Part shown: positions 11,050-18,910 of the stretch, piece by piece | Layout of the letters: each line of letters opens with the position of its first letter | Numbering within the stretch: the stretch's first letter is position 1 | DNA from: DATAXP01 sp036272935 | GTDB lineage: Bacteria; Planctomycetota; Planctomycetia; Pirellulales; PNKZ01 | Length of the DNA stretch: 64,000 nucleotides | Direction of reading: 5' to 3' | Assembly: GCA_036272935.1 (NCBI GenBank) | Contig: DATAXP010000068.1 | Coordinates: 15,480 to 79,479 of the forward strand | Program-made: the position numbers and the translations under genes | Notes under the pieces: generated by a model | Database searches by the model: none | What the model was told of the DNA's origin: nothing | The model's input: only the letters and a program-made list of their open reading frames with translations

Positions 11050-12587
11050 TCCACGTCGGTGACCGTCGGCGCCCACAGGCCAGGCCCCGGTTTGATCGTC
11101 GGCGCCGCGCCCGAGGCGGGGAACGTCTGCTTGACCGCCGATCGCAGTTGAGTCGAAAGCTCGGCCACCGTCGAAGCATGCGCCGACTCGTCGGCCAGAT
11201 TGGTCAACTCATGCGGATCGGCATCGTGGTCGTACAGCTCGCGCCCTTCGCGTCCTTCGTCCCATTCGGTATAGCGCCAGCGCGGCGTGCGCAGGCTGTA
11301 GCCGAAGAACTGGCGACCCTGGGCGCCGATTTCAGGCTTCTTTTGCGCTCGTCCGGCACCGCCGTGGCCACGGGTCACTTGCGACAGCGACCAGCCGCGT
11401 CCGGCCTGCGACGGATCCTTGAGCATCGGCACGAGGCTTTGCCCTTGTAGGTTTGCCGGGGGCTCGATGCCGCATAGCTCGGCAAGCGTCGGATACAGAT
11501 CGATGTGCCCAACCGGTGACTTGGCCACCGTCCCCTTGCCGGTCACGCCCGGAGCCACAACCAGCAATGGCACGCGAGCGCTCTCCTCGAAGATGCTCAT
11601 CTTCTGCCACAGGCCATGCTCGCCGAGATGGTAGCCGTGGTCGCTGGTGAACACGATGATCGTGTTGTCGGCCAATCCCAAGCGATCGAGCGCATCGATC
11701 ACGCGTCCCACTTGCGCGTCGACGAAGCTGGTGCTAGCCAAGTATGCCTGTACCGCCTGGCGACGCAGGTCGTCGGTCAGCGCTTCCTGCTCCTTCTTCG
11801 CGCTGCCAAGCGCAGGAGTGGGAAGATCGGCCTGGTCTTGTTTCACGTTTTGGACAACCGGCATGTCGCTCTCGGGGTATAGGTCGAAATACTTCTTTGG
11901 CGACACGTACGGCGTATGCGGACGAAAGAACCCGACACCCAGGAAGAACGGTCGGTCTTTGTGCTTGGCGCATTGCTCGAGCACCGTGATCGCGTCGTCG
12001 GCTTGCAGCGAATCGGTGTGGTACTGATCGCTCTTGGGCGACGCGTACCAACTGAGCGTGCCGCCGTACTGCCCCGGCGTGAGGCTGAAGATGTACGGCT
12101 CCTCTTCCAGCCGGTCGCATCCGGCAGGCGTCATCACCCATTCCCACGACGCCGGATCGTCGTGCCCGGCGGTGCCGATCGAATTGGGCACGTTGTAGTG
12201 GTACATCTTGCCGACGCGGCCGGCGAAATACCCAGACAGGCGCAGTGCCTGCGGCAGGCTGCGATGGCGAGGAATGGTTTGTCGGAAGATTTGCCCGTTG
12301 CCGTAGATGCCGTTGCTGTTGGGATACAACCCGGTGAACATCGCGTTGCGGCTGGGGCCACACAAGGGGAACTGGCAATACGCCATGTCGAAGCGCATGC
12401 CGCGCGCGGCGAGCCGATCGAGGTTCGGTGTCTTCGCTAGCGCGTCGCCGTAGCAGCCGAGCTTGTTGTTCAAGTCATCGGCCATCACCAACAGCACGTT
12501 GGGGCGCGACGCAGCCAACGTTGCGTGTTGAAGGAAAAGAGCCGAGCCAACGAAAACGAACACAACGGTCAAACGATGCAGTTTCAT
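11046..12587 (-). CDS. secreted sulfatase (iduronate-2-sulfatase-like, type I)
   Basis: 513 residues from the ATG at 12587 (MKLHRLTVVFVFVGSALFLQ), which starts a signal peptide ending near LAASRPN. A longer frame to 12671 lacks a signal at its start. The formylglycine motif CGPSR (CxPSR) has Cys76, preceded by the metal-binding VLLVMADDLNN. The later IIVFTSDHGYHLGEHGLWQK carries the paired Asp/His ligands. The C-terminal SLRTPRWRYTEWDEG matches the iduronate-2-sulfatase branch. It would desulfate polysaccharides outside the cytoplasm after Cys-to-formylglycine conversion by an enzyme not in this window. Confidence 0.9.
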
Positions 12588-12746
12588 GAGCGGGAGCGGG
12601 GCGGGGTGTTGAGGCGCGGAAGCGAGACGGACGGCATCAGCCATGCTAACGCATGGGCGCGCCCGTTTCACTAGCGCAGAAACTCCAAGCCCCGGGCCCC
12701 GGCGAGGTTGTTTGAGGCCAAACTGCCGTGGAGGGCACAGGGCTGG

Positions 12747-13982
12747 TCATTCCACGGTCGCCGCGCGCATCTCGGCACGCAGCGCGTTCATCGGCTCGAC
12801 CACGTCGTCGACTTTCGCATCGAACAGATCGCCGATCAGCAGGTCAGTCAGATGCCCCTTGAGGTGCGGATTTTTTTTGACGAACCGGCCGAAGCTGAAG
12901 CCGTCGTAATACTCGCACACCAGCCGTCGCATGCGGCCCATGCCGGCGTTGAACTCAGGGCCCCAGCCGCCGAGCTGCGCCTCGGAAAAATCGTGCTTGG
13001 CGACCGCCTCGGCAATCGCGTCGGCAGCGTAAGCGCCGCTCTTGAGCGCCAGCAACACGCCCGACGAATACAGCGGATCGAGGAATCCGTACGCGTCGCC
13101 GATTAGCACCCAGCCGGGTCCCGCAACGCGCGTCGAGCGGTACGAATAATCCTTGGTGGCGTAGAAGCCCGAGACGCGCTTGCCCATCATCACGCGACGC
13201 TTGCACTCGGGGCAGCGATCGAGCTCCTCGAAGTAGATCTTCTCGTGATCTCCGCGGCCTTCGAACAGATAGCGAAAGTCGGCCACCACGCCGACGCTGA
13301 TCACATTATTGTGCAGCGGGATGTACCAGAACCAACCATTCTTCCCTTTGGTTTGCAGGACCATCGTGGCTCCTTCGTCGCGGCCAGCGTCGCGATAAGC
13401 ACCCTGCCAATAGGTCCACACGGCCCCCTTCTTCAACTCGGGATCGACGACGCGCGTCTTGAAGCGGTTGCTGATCATCGCCGTCTGCCCGCTGGCATCG
13501 ACGACGACATCGGCCAGCACGGTATGCTGCGATCCATCTTCGTTTTGAATCTTCACGCCGCGTGCGCGTTCGCCGTCCATCAGCACCTCGAGCACACGCA
13601 CGCCTTCGTGCACGTCGACACCGTGCTCGCGGGCGTTGTTGAGCATCATCGTGTCGAACTCGCTGCGCAGCACCTGCCATGTCTGCGAGCACTCGTGCGG
13701 CTTGTTGTCCCAAAAGTAGAACGGCTCGCTGACCCGCCCGCTCTCGCTGACGAACTGCACGCTGTGCTTCTTGACGAAGTGACTGGCGCGCAGCTTGTCG
13801 AGCATGCCGAGGCGCTTGAGCACCCAGTAAGTTTCGGGAATCAGCGACTCGCCAATGTGGAAGCGCGGGAAATGATCGCGCTCGAACAACTGCACCTTCA
13901 GCCCGTGCTGGGCGGCGAGTGTCGAGCAGGTCGAGCCCGAAGGTCCGCCGCCGATGACGATCACCTGGGTCTTGGTTTCCAT
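12747..13982 (-). CDS. FAD-dependent oxidoreductase of the halogenase/geranylgeranyl-reductase superfamily
   Basis: 411 residues. METKTQVIVIGGGPSGSTCS is an N-terminal Rossmann GxGxxG for FAD. HFPRFHIGESLIP follows, then the middle NGWFWYIPLHNN (WxWxIP, a hallmark of flavin-dependent halogenases and some relatives), and the second FAD motif GWVLIGDAYGFLDPLYSSG. GAGGAA before the ATG at 13982 fixes the start; the longer frame runs into marR. The halogenase active-site Lys about 75 residues from the start is not obvious, so substrate and chemistry are open (halogenation, or reduction of an isoprenoid or quinone). It lies 13 bp downstream of marR in the same direction, so it is probably the MarR target. 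Confidence 0.8.
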   Translation of the reverse strand: METKTQVIVIGGGPSGSTCSTLAAQHGLKVQLFERDHFPRFHIGESLIPETYWVLKRLGMLDKLRASHFVKKHSVQFVSESGRVSEPFYFWDNKPHECSQTWQVLRSEFDTMMLNNAREHGVDVHEGVRVLEVLMDGERARGVKIQNEDGSQHTVLADVVVDASGQTAMISNRFKTRVVDPELKKGAVWTYWQGAYRDAGRDEGATMVLQTKGKNGWFWYIPLHNNVISVGVVADFRYLFEGRGDHEKIYFEELDRCPECKRRVMMGKRVSGFYATKDYSYRSTRVAGPGWVLIGDAYGFLDPLYSSGVLLALKSGAYAADAIAEAVAKHDFSEAQLGGWGPEFNAGMGRMRRLVCEYYDGFSFGRFVKKNPHLKGHLTDLLIGDLFDAKVDDVVEPMNALRAEMRAATVE

Positions 13983-13995
13983 GCGATGTTCCTCT

Positions 13996-14496
13996 TCAGG
14001 AGCTGATGGTCCAATTGCTATCGGAGGGTTCATGCGGCCCGCGCGCGGCTTGCAGCAGCGCGACGAGTTGCCGTAACTGCTCGGCCGGCAAATGGCCGAG
14101 CTGCCGACCGTGGCAGGCACGCACCGGCTTGTCGAGCTTGCGCAGCAGTTCGAGGCCGGCCGCCGTAATGCCCACGCGCACCACGCGCCGATTACCCGCC
14201 AAGCGTTGCCGTTGAATTAGCTCGCGGCGTTCGAGATGGTCGAGCATGCGCGTGATATCGGGCGCGCGCGACACCAGCCGGCCCGCCAGCACCAGCGTCG
14301 GCAACGATTCCGGATGTTCGCCGCACAGCAGTCGCAGCACGTTGTACTGCTGGGCTGATAGATCATATTGCCCGAACAGCTCATCTTCAGCGGCACGCAA
14401 CCGATCGTAGGTGCGCCACAGGTTCAGAAACGCCTCTTGTTCGAGCGAATCGAAGCGGCGCGATCTTCGGCGGGCGGCGGCGATGGAGGCGGACAT
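13996..14496 (-). CDS. MarR family transcriptional regulator
   Basis: 166 residues with the full MarR winged helix: LSAQQYNVLRLLCGEHPESL, then the recognition region SRAPDITRMLDHLERRELIQ and the wing RQRLAGNRRVVRVGITAAG. These proteins are ligand-responsive dimeric repressors. A 24-bp near-perfect dyad lies 26-49 bp upstream of its start codon, which suggests autoregulation. It forms an operon with the downstream flavoprotein. The C-terminus beyond about residue 140 (ARGPHEPSDSNWTISS) is not conserved in the family. Confidence 0.9.
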   Translation of the reverse strand: MSASIAAARRRSRRFDSLEQEAFLNLWRTYDRLRAAEDELFGQYDLSAQQYNVLRLLCGEHPESLPTLVLAGRLVSRAPDITRMLDHLERRELIQRQRLAGNRRVVRVGITAAGLELLRKLDKPVRACHGRQLGHLPAEQLRQLVALLQAARGPHEPSDSNWTISS

Positions 14497-14521
14497 GGAC
14501 CGCCGATTTTACCTGTCTTCA

Positions 14522-14545
14522 CAACAGTTGTCGAGACAAGTGTTG
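14522..14545. promoter_or_regulatory. probable MarR operator
   Basis: The left half CAACAGTTGTCG and right half AGACAAGTGTTG are reverse complements at 10 of 12 positions, centred at 14533.5, with the inner core TTGTC-GA-GACAA perfect. This length and symmetry are typical of MarR-family operators. It lies just upstream of the marR gene. Confidence 0.7.
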
Positions 14546-14579
14546 GTCGCGGACAATTGAGCCGGGCCGCTTGCATTCT

Positions 14580-14604
14580 CGCGGGGCAAGCCCCGCGGCT
14601 AAAT
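14580..14604. repeat. TTTAGCC-linked hairpin repeat
   Basis: CGCGGGGC-AA-GCCCCGCG followed by GGCTAAAT. It belongs to a family also found at 15307, 17494, 18137, 29795 and, as a variant, 30821. The constant part is TTTAGCC (or its complement GGCTAAA) next to a GC-rich stem whose sequence differs in each copy. Confidence 0.7.
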
Positions 14605-14656
14605 GAATCCTGCGCCGCGTAACCGTGCCGGGGCAAATTTTATACCTTTGGGCCCC

Positions 14657-14686
14657 TTGAACGATTTCCCGGCGTCCCCTTATACT
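14657..14686 (+). promoter_or_regulatory. promoter of the ribosomal alpha operon
   Basis: TTGAAC (14657-14662), an 18-nt spacer and TATACT (14681-14686): a near-consensus sigma-70 promoter about 70 nt before rpmJ. Confidence 0.65.
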
Positions 14687-14755
14687 GAGTCGCTTTCGAG
14701 CAGGCCGCCGGGAGCGTCGCCGCCGGTTGCTCATAGCCAGCGGGAGGCTCGTGCC

Positions 14756-14869
14756 ATGAAAGTTCGTGCCAGCGTCAAGCGCATTTGCGAAAAGTGCAAG
14801 CTCGTGCGCCGTCGCGGTGTGGTGTTCGTGGTCTGTGAGAACCCGCGGCACAAGCAGCGCCAGGGCTGA
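14756..14869 (+). CDS. rpmJ: 50S ribosomal protein L36
   Basis: 37 residues, MKVRASVKRICEKCKLVRRR and onward, ending NPRHKQRQG. The C+ zinc-ribbon form is intact, with Cys11 and Cys14 (ICEKC), Cys27 and the conserved final His (NPRHKQ). CGGGAGG precedes the start. It heads the alpha operon, as in most bacteria, and its promoter lies just upstream. Confidence 0.97.
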   Translation: MKVRASVKRICEKCKLVRRRGVVFVVCENPRHKQRQG

Positions 14870-14914
14870 GCGTTGGGTCGAGGATCGTTTCGAGTCGCCA
14901 GGAGGTAGTTTTCT

Positions 14915-15298
14915 ATGCCGCGTTTGCTGGGTGTCGACATTCCGAACGATCGGCCGACGTTCATTTCGCTGCAGTATCTCTATGGTGTAGGGTCCAAAGT
15001 TGCGCAGGAGCTGTGCCGCAAGGCCGGGATCGACGCTCAGAAGCACGCCCGCGAGCTGCACGAAGACGAGCTGGCCCGGCTCAGTGCCCTGTTGGACAAG
15101 GATTATGTCGTCGAAGGGCAGTTGCGCCGCCAAGTAGCGCAGAACATCGCCCGCCTGAAAGACATCAACTGCTACCGCGGCATCCGGCACCGGCGTGGCT
15201 TGCCCGTCCGCGGCCAGCGCACCCGCACCAACGCCCGTACCCGCAAGGGACCGAAGAAGACCGTCGCCGGTAAGAAGGGCGTCAAGGACCTGAAGTAA
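14915..15298 (+). CDS. rpsM: 30S ribosomal protein S13
   Basis: 127 residues (MPRLLGVDIPNDRPTFISLQ at the start). It has the H2TH-like region LQYLYGVGSKVAQELCRKAG and the conserved tail GIRHRRGLPVRGQRTRTNAR followed by RKGPKKTVAGKKG. S13 sits in the small-subunit head and contacts the P-site tRNA and 5S side. AGGAGG lies 8 nt upstream. Second gene of the alpha operon, 45 bp after rpmJ. Confidence 0.98.
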   Translation: MPRLLGVDIPNDRPTFISLQYLYGVGSKVAQELCRKAGIDAQKHARELHEDELARLSALLDKDYVVEGQLRRQVAQNIARLKDINCYRGIRHRRGLPVRGQRTRTNARTRKGPKKTVAGKKGVKDLK

Positions 15299-15306
15299 TT
15301 CACACG

Positions 15307-15331
15307 TTTAGCCGGCGAGCTTGCTCGCCGC
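15307..15331. repeat. TTTAGCC-linked hairpin repeat between rpsM and rpsK
   Basis: TTTAGCC then GGCGAGC-TT-GCTCGCC. It lies in the 61-bp rpsM-rpsK gap inside the operon, so it is transcribed and may act as an mRNA-processing or stability hairpin. Confidence 0.7.
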
Positions 15332-15359
15332 GTTTCGTTCACCAAGGAATGTTGTTCGC

Positions 15360-15755
15360 ATGAGCGTCGCAACGAACGCAACCACCAAGCGCCGCAAGAT
15401 TCGCCGGAACGTCACCCTGGGCGTCGCGCACATCAAGGCGACGTTCAACAACACCACCGTGACGATCACCGACACCAAGGGCGATACGCTGTGCTGGGCC
15501 AGTGCCGGCACCAGCGGCTTCAAGGGGAGCCGCAAGAGCACGCCGTTCGCCGGCCAGTGCGCCGCGCAGCAGGCGGCCGAGAAGGCGTCGAAGTTCGGGG
15601 TGAAGGAACTCGACGTGAAGGTCAAGGGTCCCGGCTCCGGCCGCGAGAGCGCCATCACCGCCTTGCAAGCCGCCGGGCTCACGGTCAAGAGCATCGAGGA
15701 CGTCACGCCGCTGCCGCACAACGGCTGCCGCCCGCCAAAGAAACGAAGAGTTTAG
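15360..15755 (+). CDS. rpsK: 30S ribosomal protein S11
   Basis: 131 residues from MSVATNATTKRRKIRRNVTL. Core motifs ATFNNTTVTITD, GFKGSRKSTPFAGQCAAQQA and the C-terminal IEDVTPLPHNGCRPPKKRRV are those of S11, in the 30S platform. The in-frame ATG at 15321 was rejected because it lies in the hairpin repeat and has no S11 sequence. AAGGA lies about 10 nt before the chosen start. Confidence 0.98.
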   Translation: MSVATNATTKRRKIRRNVTLGVAHIKATFNNTTVTITDTKGDTLCWASAGTSGFKGSRKSTPFAGQCAAQQAAEKASKFGVKELDVKVKGPGSGRESAITALQAAGLTVKSIEDVTPLPHNGCRPPKKRRV

Positions 15756-15767
15756 GATTACACAATA

Positions 15768-16394
15768 ATGGCTCGCACCACCGGACCTGTCTGCCGCCTG
15801 TGTCGTCGTGAAGGCATGAAGCTGTTCCTCAAGGGAACACGCTGCGATACGCCCAAGTGCGCGGTCGATCGCCGCAGCATGCCGCCCGGCATGCACAACA
15901 CGCGCCGGACAAAGCTGACCGACTACGGCGTCCACCTGCGCGAGAAGCAAAAGGTAAAGCACTATTACGGAGTGCTCGAGCGCCAGTTCCGCACCTACTT
16001 TGCCGAGGCGGAACGCTCGCGCGGTAACACGGGTGAAACACTGATGTCGCTGCTCGAGCGGCGGCTCGACAACATCGTCCATCGGCTCGGCTTCGGAGTG
16101 AGCCGCGCTCAGGCCCGTCAGCTTGTCCGACACGGGCACATCACGGTCAACGGCCGCCGCGTCGACATCCCCAGCTATCTGGTCCGCGCCGGCGACATTG
16201 TCCGCGTGAAAAACCGAGCCAAGAGCCTCCAGGCGGTGCAGGCCAACATGTCGGAACATCAGCGCGACGTGCCCGACTTCCTTTCGCGCAGCGAAGGAGG
16301 CGTCCCCGAAGGGCGCGTCGTCCGGCTTCCCGAATCGTTCGACGTCTCGATCCCCGTGCAGACCCAACTGATCATCGAGCTGTGCTCGAAATGA
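15768..16394 (+). CDS. rpsD: 30S ribosomal protein S4
   Basis: 208 residues. The N-terminal zinc-binding motif is present (GPVCRLCRREGMKLFLKGTR, then CDTPKCAVDRR). The S4 RNA-binding domain (RRLDNIVHRLGFGVSRAQAR, then QLVRHGHITVNGRRVDIPSY) and the end VQTQLIIELCSK are complete. S4 nucleates 30S assembly and in many bacteria autoregulates this operon. It starts 12 bp after rpsK, and its product resembles the Cys4 form. Confidence 0.98.
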   Translation: MARTTGPVCRLCRREGMKLFLKGTRCDTPKCAVDRRSMPPGMHNTRRTKLTDYGVHLREKQKVKHYYGVLERQFRTYFAEAERSRGNTGETLMSLLERRLDNIVHRLGFGVSRAQARQLVRHGHITVNGRRVDIPSYLVRAGDIVRVKNRAKSLQAVQANMSEHQRDVPDFLSRSEGGVPEGRVVRLPESFDVSIPVQTQLIIELCSK

Positions 16395-16402
16395 CAAAAA
16401 TG

Positions 16403-16480
16403 CAGAAGGCAGAAGGATGAATGCAGAAGTTTCCAGTTCCGCACTTCTGAATTCTGCATTCTGACTTCTGACCTCCTCCG
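16403..16480. repeat. heptanucleotide-periodic inverted repeat between rpsD and rpoA
   Basis: Left-arm units GCAGAAG, GCAGAAG, GATGAAT, GCAGAAG; right-arm units ACTTCTG, AATTCTG, CATTCTG, ACTTCTG. The arms are imperfect complements and could fold into a long hairpin. It fills nearly the whole rpsD-rpoA gap. Confidence 0.8.
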
Positions 16481-16490
16481 GAGTTCCCCC

Positions 16491-17498
16491 ATGCGAATTC
16501 GATGGCGAGGACTGGAACTACCCAGTCTTGTGACCTGCGACACCAAGACGCTCACCGGCACCTACGGTAAGTTCACCGCCGAGCCGTTCGAGCGCGGCTT
16601 CGGCGTGACGATCGGCAACAGCCTGCGCCGCGTGCTGCTGTCGAGCCTCGAAGGCAGCGCCGTCACGCAGGTCAAGATGCGCGGCGCCCAGCACGAGTTC
16701 ACCACGCTGCCGGGCGTTGTCGAGGATGTCACGGACATCATCCTCAACGTTAAAGCGTTGGTGGTGAAGAACCACGGCGAAAGCACCCGCGTGATTCGCA
16801 TCGACAAAAAGACCAAGGGGCTGGTCACTGCCGCCGACATTCAGACCGACGACCAGGTCGACGTGATCAACAAGCATCACGTCCTGGCGACGCTCACTGC
16901 CGACGTGCCGTTCGAGATGGAGATGGTCGTCGAGAACGGCCGCGGCTACGTGCCGTCGAGTGAGCACAGCCCGAACGTGCAAGAGATCGGCATCATTCCG
17001 ATCGACGCCGTGTACAGCCCCGTCACCCGCGTGCGCTACGAGATCGAAGAGACGCGCGTCGGCCAGAAGACCAACTACGACAAGCTCTCGCTGGAGATTT
17101 GGACCAACGGTTCGGTCGGTCCCGAGATGGCGCTGATCGAGTCGGCCAAGATTCTCCGCAAGCACCTCAATCCGTTCATCCAGTACAGCGAGCTGGGAGC
17201 CCAGGTGCATGCCGAGAACCGCAACTACGTTTCGCCCGGCAACGACGTGGCGATCGAGAGCAAGCTGAACATGAACATCGCCGAGCTGAATCTCTCGGTG
17301 CGGGCGACCAATTGCCTGGAGTCCGAGGCGATCACCACCGTGCGCGACCTGGTGCAGCGCTCGCCCGACCAGTTGCTCGACGTGCGCAACTTCGGCGAAA
17401 CCACGCTCAACGAGGTGCGCGAGAAGCTGACCGAGTTGGGTCTGCGGCTGGGCATGCGGGTGCCGGCCGCCTCGGGAGTGTTAAACTCAACCGTTTAG
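16491..17498 (+). CDS. rpoA: DNA-directed RNA polymerase subunit alpha
   Basis: 335 residues. The N-terminal dimerisation domain (GTYGKFTAEPFERGFGVTIG, then NSLRRVLLSSLEGSAV) and the C-terminal domain with the alphaCTD contacts (MNIAELNLSVRATNCLESE, LVQRSPDQLLDVRNFGETTL) are complete. The start was taken at 16491, with GGAG upstream (ctccggagttccccc). Its stop codon TAG is part of a TTTAGCC hairpin repeat (17494 onward), so the last residues LNSTV abut the repeat. Confidence 0.97.
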   Translation: MRIRWRGLELPSLVTCDTKTLTGTYGKFTAEPFERGFGVTIGNSLRRVLLSSLEGSAVTQVKMRGAQHEFTTLPGVVEDVTDIILNVKALVVKNHGESTRVIRIDKKTKGLVTAADIQTDDQVDVINKHHVLATLTADVPFEMEMVVENGRGYVPSSEHSPNVQEIGIIPIDAVYSPVTRVRYEIEETRVGQKTNYDKLSLEIWTNGSVGPEMALIESAKILRKHLNPFIQYSELGAQVHAENRNYVSPGNDVAIESKLNMNIAELNLSVRATNCLESEAITTVRDLVQRSPDQLLDVRNFGETTLNEVREKLTELGLRLGMRVPAASGVLNSTV

Positions 17499-17518
17499 CC
17501 GGCGACCTTCGTCGCCGC
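17494..17518. repeat. TTTAGCC-linked hairpin repeat supplying the rpoA stop codon
   Basis: TTTAGCC then GGCGAC-CTTC-GTCGCC. TAG at 17496-17498 is the rpoA terminator codon. It lies in the 47-bp gap before rplQ. Confidence 0.75.
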
Positions 17519-17545
17519 GCGTCGTGCAATCAAAGGACCGGTACC

Positions 17546-18130
17546 ATGCGACATCGACGAACAGGCCGCACGCTCGGCCGCGCCCCGGCCCATCAGCGCG
17601 CGCTGCTGCGGAACCTTGCTTCGGCCCTGCTGCTCACCGAGCGGCAAGACGAGCTCGACGACCAGAAGGCCAAGGTCCCGGGACGGATCATCACCACGCT
17701 TCAAAAGGCCAAGGAAGTGCGGCCGCTGGTTGAGAAGTGCGTCACGATCGCCCGGCGCAGCCTGGCGGCCCAGGACGCAGCCCGTCCGCTGGCGACCGAT
17801 GCCCAACGGCATTCCGAGGCCTGGAAGACCTGGCGCAAGAGCGAGCAATACAAGAAGTGGAACGCGGCGATCGCGCCGGTCGTGGCGGCCCGCCGCCGTG
17901 CGCTCGTGCTGCTCGGGAACAAGCGCGCAGTAAAGATATTGTTCGATGAAATCGGGCCGCGGTTTGCCGATCGCGACGGCGGCTACACGCGGATTCTCCG
18001 GCTGGCCAAGCCGCGGTTGGGCGACAACGGCACGCGGGCGATCATCGAGTTCGTCGGCGTGCGCGACCGCACCGCACGCGAAGCCCAGGCGCCGACGTTT
18101 GAAGGCGCCGAGGAGCCGACCGCGACGTAG
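17546..18130 (+). CDS. rplQ: 50S ribosomal protein L17
   Basis: 194 residues from MRHRRTGRTLGRAPAHQRAL. The conserved L17 core (LLRNLASALLLTERQDE... RIITTLQKAKEVRPLVEKCV) is followed by an insertion of about 60 residues rich in Arg/Ala/Trp (AWKTWRKSEQYKKWNAAIAP). The canonical end resumes with LFDEIGPRFADRDGGYTRIL. L17 is usually about 120-130 residues, so this long form is an enlarged variant with a short acidic tail (EGAEEPTAT). AAAGGA stands upstream of the ATG. Last gene of the alpha operon. Confidence 0.95.
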   Translation: MRHRRTGRTLGRAPAHQRALLRNLASALLLTERQDELDDQKAKVPGRIITTLQKAKEVRPLVEKCVTIARRSLAAQDAARPLATDAQRHSEAWKTWRKSEQYKKWNAAIAPVVAARRRALVLLGNKRAVKILFDEIGPRFADRDGGYTRILRLAKPRLGDNGTRAIIEFVGVRDRTAREAQAPTFEGAEEPTAT

Positions 18131-18136
18131 TCGTCA

Positions 18137-18162
18137 TTTAGCCGCGTCGCTTGCGACGCGCG
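18137..18162. repeat. TTTAGCC-linked hairpin repeat after rplQ
   Basis: TTTAGC then CGCGTCGC-TT-GCGACGCG, perfect 8-bp arms. Placed 7 bp after the rplQ stop, where a terminator would be. Confidence 0.7.
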
Positions 18163-18180
18163 TGATTGCTGGCGCTGTCC

Positions 18181-18780
18181 ATGGATGGCTTGCGTTCATC
18201 GGCCGCCGACGCCTTTGACTTCACGGCGCACATGCGCAGTGTGTGCGTCGACATCGCCGCACGGCTCAGCGAGTTTCGCCACGTCGACATGGCCCGCGTG
18301 GCCATTCGCTGGTGCCAGGCGCGTCACCGCTGGCGTCATGGCGTGCAAGCCACGCTCACGCCGATGCGCTTCGCCGGCGGCGCTAGCGTCGCGGTGCGGC
18401 GCGGCCGCCGTTGGTCGGTGCGTCCACTGTTCGATGCCGACGGTCGCGAGATGCTCTACCTGCTGAGCTTCTATCTGCCGCGGTTTCTGAATCAGCCGTT
18501 CGAGGAGAAGCTCGCCACGATCTGCCACGAACTATGGCACATCGGCCCGGCGTTCGACGGCGACCTCCGCCGGCACGAACACGGCCGCTACTACGCGCAC
18601 GGTCCCAGCGAGGCAGAGTACCACGGCCAAATGCGCGTGCTAGCACGCGCCTGGCTCGACCGCGCACCTCCCGCGGCGCTATGCGATCCGCTGCGTGGCG
18701 ATTTTCGCGCGCTGCTGCGGCGCCACGGTCGCGTGGTCGGCCTGCGGCTGCCGACGCCGAAGCTGGTTCCCGCGCCGTGA
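18181..18780 (+). CDS. putative HExxH metallopeptidase-like protein
   Basis: 199 residues from the ATG at 18181. The centre carries ICHELWHIGPAFDGDLRRHE, an HExxH zinc motif (HELWH), with a later His-rich stretch RHEHGRYYAHGPSEAEYH that could provide the third ligand. No signal peptide or transmembrane segment. The arrangement recalls small SprT/putative-metallopeptidase families that act in the cytoplasm, but the substrate is unknown. It starts just after the hairpin at the end of the alpha operon and has a weak RBS. A TTG start at 18166 is possible. Confidence 0.65.
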   Translation: MDGLRSSAADAFDFTAHMRSVCVDIAARLSEFRHVDMARVAIRWCQARHRWRHGVQATLTPMRFAGGASVAVRRGRRWSVRPLFDADGREMLYLLSFYLPRFLNQPFEEKLATICHELWHIGPAFDGDLRRHEHGRYYAHGPSEAEYHGQMRVLARAWLDRAPPAALCDPLRGDFRALLRRHGRVVGLRLPTPKLVPAP

Positions 18781-18910
18781 ACTCGCCGCGTGCCGCCAGC
18801 ACTGCTTGCCTCCTCGCGGCAGCGGCGGTCCCGCTTGACATAACCTCTTGTGCGGGCTACTTTCCCGGCCCCCTAAAGTCCTCTTCCGTTCCCGTTCGCG
18901 ATCCCCGACC

